Shown: piece after piece, positions 58,024 to 62,320 of the stretch | How the letters are laid out: each line of letters begins with the position of its first letter | Numbering within the stretch: the first letter of the stretch is position 1 | NCBI GenBank assembly: GCA_030748495.1 | Contig: JASMLX010000020.1 | Span: 1-62,320, forward strand | Direction: 5' to 3' | DNA length: 62,320 nt | DNA from: Candidatus Poribacteria bacterium | Lineage (GTDB): Bacteria > Poribacteria > WGA-4E > UBA9662 | The notes under the pieces: generated by a model | What the model was told of the DNA's origin: nothing | What the model saw: the letters and a program-made list of their open reading frames with translations, nothing else | Database searches by the model: none | Position numbers and translations under genes: made by a program

Positions 58024-58740
58024 ATGACTAATACAAATCAAAAAGTGGCTATTGTAACGGGTGGGACCGGCACACTTGGTACTGCTATCTGTCAATTCCT
58101 TTTGGCTCGTGAATATCAACTGGCCATTCCATATATCTTTGAACACGAAATAACGCCTTTTCAGTTAGCTGTTGGCAATCAAATTGGTAGTGTTTCACTA
58201 ATTCGCGCCAACATTACCCAAACTGAAGATGTTAACCAGTTGATTACCCAAACACTGGAGCAATTTGGACAAATCGATGTTTTAGCTAATATCGCTGGTG
58301 GTTTTTTGGGTGGAATTCCGACTAGTGATATTGATCTGGAAAAGTGGGATTTGATGATGGATCTTAACTTGAAATCGGTTTTTCTCTGTTGTAAAACAGT
58401 TCTACCTCACATGATCCAGCGTCAATCTGGTAAAATTGTCAATGTGTCGGCACGAGCGGGATTAAACGGTATCGCCGGTTTGAGTGCCTATTCTACCTCC
58501 AAAGCGGGAGTTCGTATTCTGACCGAATCAATCGCGGAAGAGGTTAAAAATGATGGTGTCAACGTTAATGCTATTATGCCATCGATTATCGATACGCCAC
58601 CCAATCGTCAGGCAATGCCAAACGAAGATCACAGTCTTTGGGTTGACCCACACGAAATCGCTAAAGTCACTGGCTTCCTGATTTCCGATGCGGCTAAGAT
58701 TATCAATGGAGCCGCCATCCCTGTATACGGCCAAGCCTAG
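58024..58740 (+). CDS. Short-chain dehydrogenase/reductase
   Basis: A classical SDR of 238 residues: cofactor motif AIVTGGTGTLGTAICQFL, NIAGGFLGG (the NAG motif variant), catalytic Ser in VNVSARAGLNG, and YSTSK with the Tyr/Lys pair. AYSTSKAGVRILTESIA and NAIMPSIIDTPPNR are typical of the family. NAD versus NADP use and the substrate are not clear. GAGGGGAAAAGC precedes the ATG. It is intact and stands alone in a region of decay; nothing supported lies between it and DUF971 (57734-58023). Confidence 0.88.
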   Translation: MTNTNQKVAIVTGGTGTLGTAICQFLLAREYQLAIPYIFEHEITPFQLAVGNQIGSVSLIRANITQTEDVNQLITQTLEQFGQIDVLANIAGGFLGGIPTSDIDLEKWDLMMDLNLKSVFLCCKTVLPHMIQRQSGKIVNVSARAGLNGIAGLSAYSTSKAGVRILTESIAEEVKNDGVNVNAIMPSIIDTPPNRQAMPNEDHSLWVDPHEIAKVTGFLISDAAKIINGAAIPVYGQA

Positions 58741-59365
58741 AAGCCCCTGTATGGTGAGAAGTTGGTAATGACTTGAACCCGGTGGTGGCTGTGATCAAAC
58801 TCCTTGATGGTGACAGTAAGAACTAGACCTAGCAACAACAAGACGGGAGAAATGGCGTTAGCTTTTCGAATGATGACCAGAGCCGTGGTGTAATAGAGGC
58901 CAATAGCTCTGACGGCAAAACGTTAATAAATAGTCATGACTCTTGAGCCTCTGTTAGCAAGAAGTTGATAAGACTAGCGCTACAATTGTAGGTAGTGGAG
59001 GTCTTCTCTTAGCGCCCTAAAGATGGCGTTGCTGTTGGCTGCTGGTATGCTAGCAACAGCCAGGATGGCATGATTGGCCCATTTGACGTTATGGTGATTG
59101 GGTCTGGGTTCAACGGGCTAAAAAACAAATTTCAGCAGGTAATCTGAGTTGGATGGTAATCTAACTAAATCAGACGGGCATCTATACCGTCAGCGACAAA
59201 AAGAGGCCGATGATACTAACACGTACTTCTAGAAACTGGTGTGCTGAGGAACAGGGCCTTTTGGCCAGGCTTTATGTGCTTCAGGCCGCTTATAATAGTC
59301 TAAGCCTTCAAGGACTTCCTTGCCTGTGCTAATGATTACCGCATCGACGCTTACAACTCCGACAA
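58741..59365. other. Gene-free stretch of about 620 bases
   Basis: I find no reading frame longer than a few dozen codons with protein-like composition, no RNA gene and no clear repeat. The last 100 bases should hold the promoter of the SelO-like gene. It may be an eroded gene beyond recognition. Confidence 0.35.
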
Positions 59366-60974
59366 ATGTATTCAACACTAGATGAACTTAAATTTGACCA
59401 CAGCTTTATCTCCGAGTTACCGGCTGATTCAGAAACGGAAAACTACTGCCGACAAGTGACAGGGGCTTGCTATTCCCTAGTAGAACCGATACAGGTAAAA
59501 CGGCCCCAACTAGTCGCTTACTCGCCGGAAGTGGCGGAAGTGCTGAATTTGAGTGAGCAAGTTTGTCGGTCGGCTGATTTTTTGCAAGTCTTCTCAGGAA
59601 ACCGCATATTGCCGGCGATGAAACCTTACGCCAGCTGTTATGGAGGTCACCAGTTTGGTCAATGGGCCGGACAATTGGGTGATGGGCGAGCTATTAACTT
59701 GGGTGAAGTGGTCAACGTAAATGGCCAAAGATGGGGGCTACAACTCAAAGGGGCCGGCCCGACTCCTTATTCACGCGGTGCTGACGGGTTCGCCGTTTTA
59801 CGCTCCTCAATACGTGAGTTCTTATGCAGCGAAGCCATGCACCATTTGGGTGTACCGACGACACGCGCCTTAAGTCTAGTTACGACGGGAGAACAGATTG
59901 GGCGCGATATGTTTTATGACGGTAACCCTAAACAGGAAGCAGGGGCTGTGGTCTGTCGTGTTGCCCCCTCCTTTACCCGATTTGGCAGTTTCCAGCTCTT
60001 TTCGGCACGTGGTGATACCGCAATACTGAAGCAACTAATCGATTATACCGTCCGTACTGATTTTCCTCATTTGGCTGAACCGTCAACCGATGTCTATCTC
60101 ACCTGGTTCCAGGAAGTTTGCCACAAAACTGCCATGTTAATGGTCGATTGGATGGGTGTTGGGTTTGTGCATGGTGTGATGAATACAGATAATATGTCTA
60201 TTCTCGGTTTGACCATTGACTATGGCCCCTACGGTTGGCTGGAGGATTATGATCCCACATGGACGCCCAACACCACGGATGCTCAAGGTCGGCGTTACAG
60301 TTTTGGTAACCAGCCATATATTGATTGCGCATTGGAATCTAGCTCAGTTAGCACAGTCAATTTATCCGCTGATTGGGCAGCAGGAGCCGCTGCTCAATGC
60401 CTTAGATGAATATAGAAACGTGTTTGAGCAAGGCTGGCGACAGATGATGAGCCGAAAGCTGGGATGGAACAGCTTTGAGCCGGCCATCGACGAAGCCTTA
60501 GTAAGCGAACTACTGGAAATTTTACCGTTGGCGGAAACAGATATAACAATTTTCTACCGTCGGTTGGCTGAAGTGGATACCCAGGCAGAGAATCTATCTG
60601 AGACCAGTGACCAAGCGCTAATGGAACCCCTGATGGAGTCTTACTACCAGCCAGCTCAATTAACGAATGACTATGTATCCAGATTCGGGAAATGGATACG
60701 CGATTACATCGATCGAACCCAGCGTGATGGCACGCCGAATGATGTTAGACGCCGTCGGATGAACAAGGTAAACCCAAAATACGTGCTGCGAAACTATCTA
60801 GCACAACTGGCGATCGATAAAGCCGAAGAAGGGGATAACTCCATGGTCGATGAACTGTTGGAACTCCTGCGGCATCCTTACGACGAGCAACTGGATAAAC
60901 AAGCCTATGCGGTTAAGCGTCCGGAATGGGCGCGCCATCGGGCTGGCTGTTCGATGTTATCCTGTAGTTCCTGA
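59366..60974 (+). pseudogene. selO: Protein adenylyltransferase SelO (YdiU family), frameshifted
   Basis: SelO is a pseudokinase-fold enzyme that transfers AMP to Ser/Thr/Tyr of target proteins. The first frame (59366-60409) has the family's strongest motifs: [60 protein letters not shown] and [16 protein letters not shown], then [14 protein letters not shown]. After GNQPYI a duplicated ATTG (60320-60327, ATTGATTG) shifts the frame, and the protein continues in the second frame as [15 protein letters not shown] to KYVLRNYLAQLAID. It ends with GCSMLSCSS, the normal bacterial C-terminus, which has Cys where eukaryotes have Sec. Repaired length is about 535, normal for SelO. Confidence 0.8.
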
Positions 60975-62183
60975 TACTAACAGCTTTCCTTAAGTCTGCA
61001 GGTTATCAGATTACCTTCCGCCTTTTTACATGGTGGTTTCCTTACCACTGGCCTCTTCTCCGTACTGCACAACGACCGATCGGCTCTATACGATTCTTAC
61101 CGGATGAGATATGCCGGTTTCCTTCAAGCACGGATTTCGGATCTTGCGGTTGGCTTGGGATCCGGATCTGCGCGCGATAGAATGGTTCTGTCAGAACTGG
61201 GGGTTGAGTTTGACTCAGGAGGCATAATTGAGTCTTTTCTGAGTTAGGTTGGTATACCAGCTAATACGAGCAATGACGGCGCAATTTATCTGTTTGGCCG
61301 CTACGATGATTTTAGCTGAGGCTGTACTGGCACAAGCCGTAGCCAAGTGGATTAGGCTAGAATCAACGACACGACAGGCGGTCAGCTGAGATGTTACAGG
61401 CAGCGAGTCCAGGTGGTGGGTGTGTCCAAGATGGTAGGTAAAGATGGCTTTAGGAGTACCAAGGGCTGGCACTCAGAAGCCCATCAGGCGGGAAAATACA
61501 ATGTGACAACTAAGTTGGATTGATCCAAACACTCTTTCCGTCGCTACTTGACGAAATGGTAATCGACTATTCCCAGTTGGTTGCCCGAAAAGCGCTGTTG
61601 AATTGGAGTCTCTTGGCCACGATAAGAGCTCAGACTGAAGCTATAAAAGATGTACTGATCTAAGATTTAGATCAGATGGTTCGCCTTGCTGGCCAACTCA
61701 AAATCGAGGTTGCTGATTTCACCCGCGTCGTGCGTCGTCAAGTCTATCACCGCCCGGTTATAGACACCAAACCGTTCCGGGTGGTGATCCATCTATTCCG
61801 CTACTAAAGCTAGCCGGATCATGAATCCGAAAGCCTTAATAAAAGATGAAAGCTGAAACTCCTTATGTAATTTTGCATCCTGAATCACCCAGCCTGCAAC
61901 TTTTTTTATTCGGTTTGAATTTCGTCTGAACTCAGTTTCTCAGTCACAATATTTCCCCTCGTAGCCCATAGTTCTTTATGATTTTACCACGTCATGCATT
62001 AAGAACTTATCCGTAATTAACTTGACACTTTGCCTCATTTCCCTTTCAATAGGTACCATGTTCAACCACATAGCATGGAAGCGATATGACCAAAGTGAAG
62101 TCATGGCAAGTCTCCGATTGATTCTGGCCAAAAGTTGAGCCATTAATCCCGTCACCTCAGCGAGATCCAAACCAGCAATACCT
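60975..62183. other. Long stretch without a supported gene, right end of window
   Basis: Only short frames occur. One minus-strand frame (61976-62170, 64 codons, including 'LMAQLLARINRRLAMTSLWSYRF') has protein-like composition but no recognised family or ribosome binding site. Around 61540-61810 the plus strand shows a worn frame interrupted by a stop (LVARKALLNWSLLATIR, then [18 protein letters not shown]) that may be a mobile-element relic. No RNA genes. Confidence 0.3.
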
Positions 62184-62320
62184 GCCCAAAGCCGGTAGAG
62201 GGAGAAAACCGATGCTGGCCCGAAAAATATTGGAAGGAATCGTTTATCTATTGCCTACAAGCGGCCAAAGGAAGGTTTGGCAAGTTCGAGTGCGATTCAC
62301 ACTCATCTCCTTCGCGGGGC
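62184..62320 (+). mobile_element. IS5-type transposase 5' fragment cut by the window edge
   Basis: The plus strand reads RKPMLARKILEGIVYLL (ATG 62212), the start of the DUF4096 N-terminal domain. After a 1-nt shift it reads SSSAIHTHLLRG, where intact members have SASAIHRHFQ. The segment is the inverted twin of 51502-51638. Because the sequence ends inside a repeat, the window edge may coincide with a natural contig end. Confidence 0.65.

Noticed and set aside
59366..60974. SelO as evidence that the organism uses selenocysteine
   Set aside because: Bacterial SelO ends in Cys (CSMLSCSS here), so its presence says nothing about Sec machinery.
1..62320. tRNA, rRNA or riboswitch genes
   Set aside because: Scanning the intergenic regions by eye showed no cloverleaf-like or conserved riboswitch core; a covariance search could still find one.

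Overview
The window looks like a piece of a bacterial chromosome from an uncultured, probably host-associated lineage. The mix of families is what I would expect from Candidatus Poribacteria (sponge symbionts) or a close relative: phytanoyl-CoA dioxygenase, several Gfo/Idh/MocA oxidoreductases, enolase-superfamily enzymes, a DUF6785-type membrane protein, FG-GAP/ASPIC and TPR/propeller proteins, and very large PPC/FN3/LRR surface proteins. This placement rests on gene content only; there is no rRNA or tRNA gene in the window to confirm it.

Layout. (1) 1-4.2 kb, minus strand: an AT-rich gene for an exported LRR/Ig-like protein ending in a caspase-fold (clan CD, C13/C14-like) peptidase domain, cut into four pieces by frameshifts and running off the left edge. 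(2) 5.0-7.5 kb: a graveyard of an IS5 fragment, a tyrosine recombinase and an IS1634-type transposase. (3) 7.9-20.6 kb: one intact reading frame of about 4220 codons for a giant secreted modular protein with a FlgD/type IX-like C-terminal domain. (4) 20.8-44.4 kb: an orderly metabolic block, almost all intact. It holds a glycoside hydrolase-like protein, a TPR/propeller protein coupled to a Gfo/Idh oxidoreductase, a candidate selenocysteine-containing HMA lipoprotein, a TPR protein with thiE, a large membrane protein, a three-gene succinate dehydrogenase operon, a nagA-like gene, a rhomboid protease, and a run of PhyH, sugar permease, CRTAC1-like, hydrolase and enolase-superfamily genes. (5) 44.6-62.3 kb: an accessory region dominated by broken genes. 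It includes IS1380 and IS5 remnants, a class V aminotransferase relic, two enolase-superfamily stubs, a frameshifted Mrr endonuclease and a decayed methyltransferase separated by a well-formed integron attC site, a cohesin-domain relic, a decayed Cas4-Cas1 fusion with Cas2, and a SelO gene frameshifted by a 4-bp duplication. Intact genes (two Gfo/Idh, an alpha/beta hydrolase, DUF971, SDR) are scattered among them.

The contrast between an undamaged 12.7-kb reading frame and the heavily frameshifted islands on both sides argues that the damage is real decay, at least in part, rather than a uniform sequencing error rate. Two of the breaks are short tandem duplications (14-bp and 4-bp offset), which are not homopolymer errors. 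The points I find most worth pursuing are: an in-frame TGA in the metal-binding motif of the HMA lipoprotein, followed at the right distance by a hairpin; the attC-bounded cassette pair; and the multi-domain caspase-like and FlgD/T9SS-like surface proteins.
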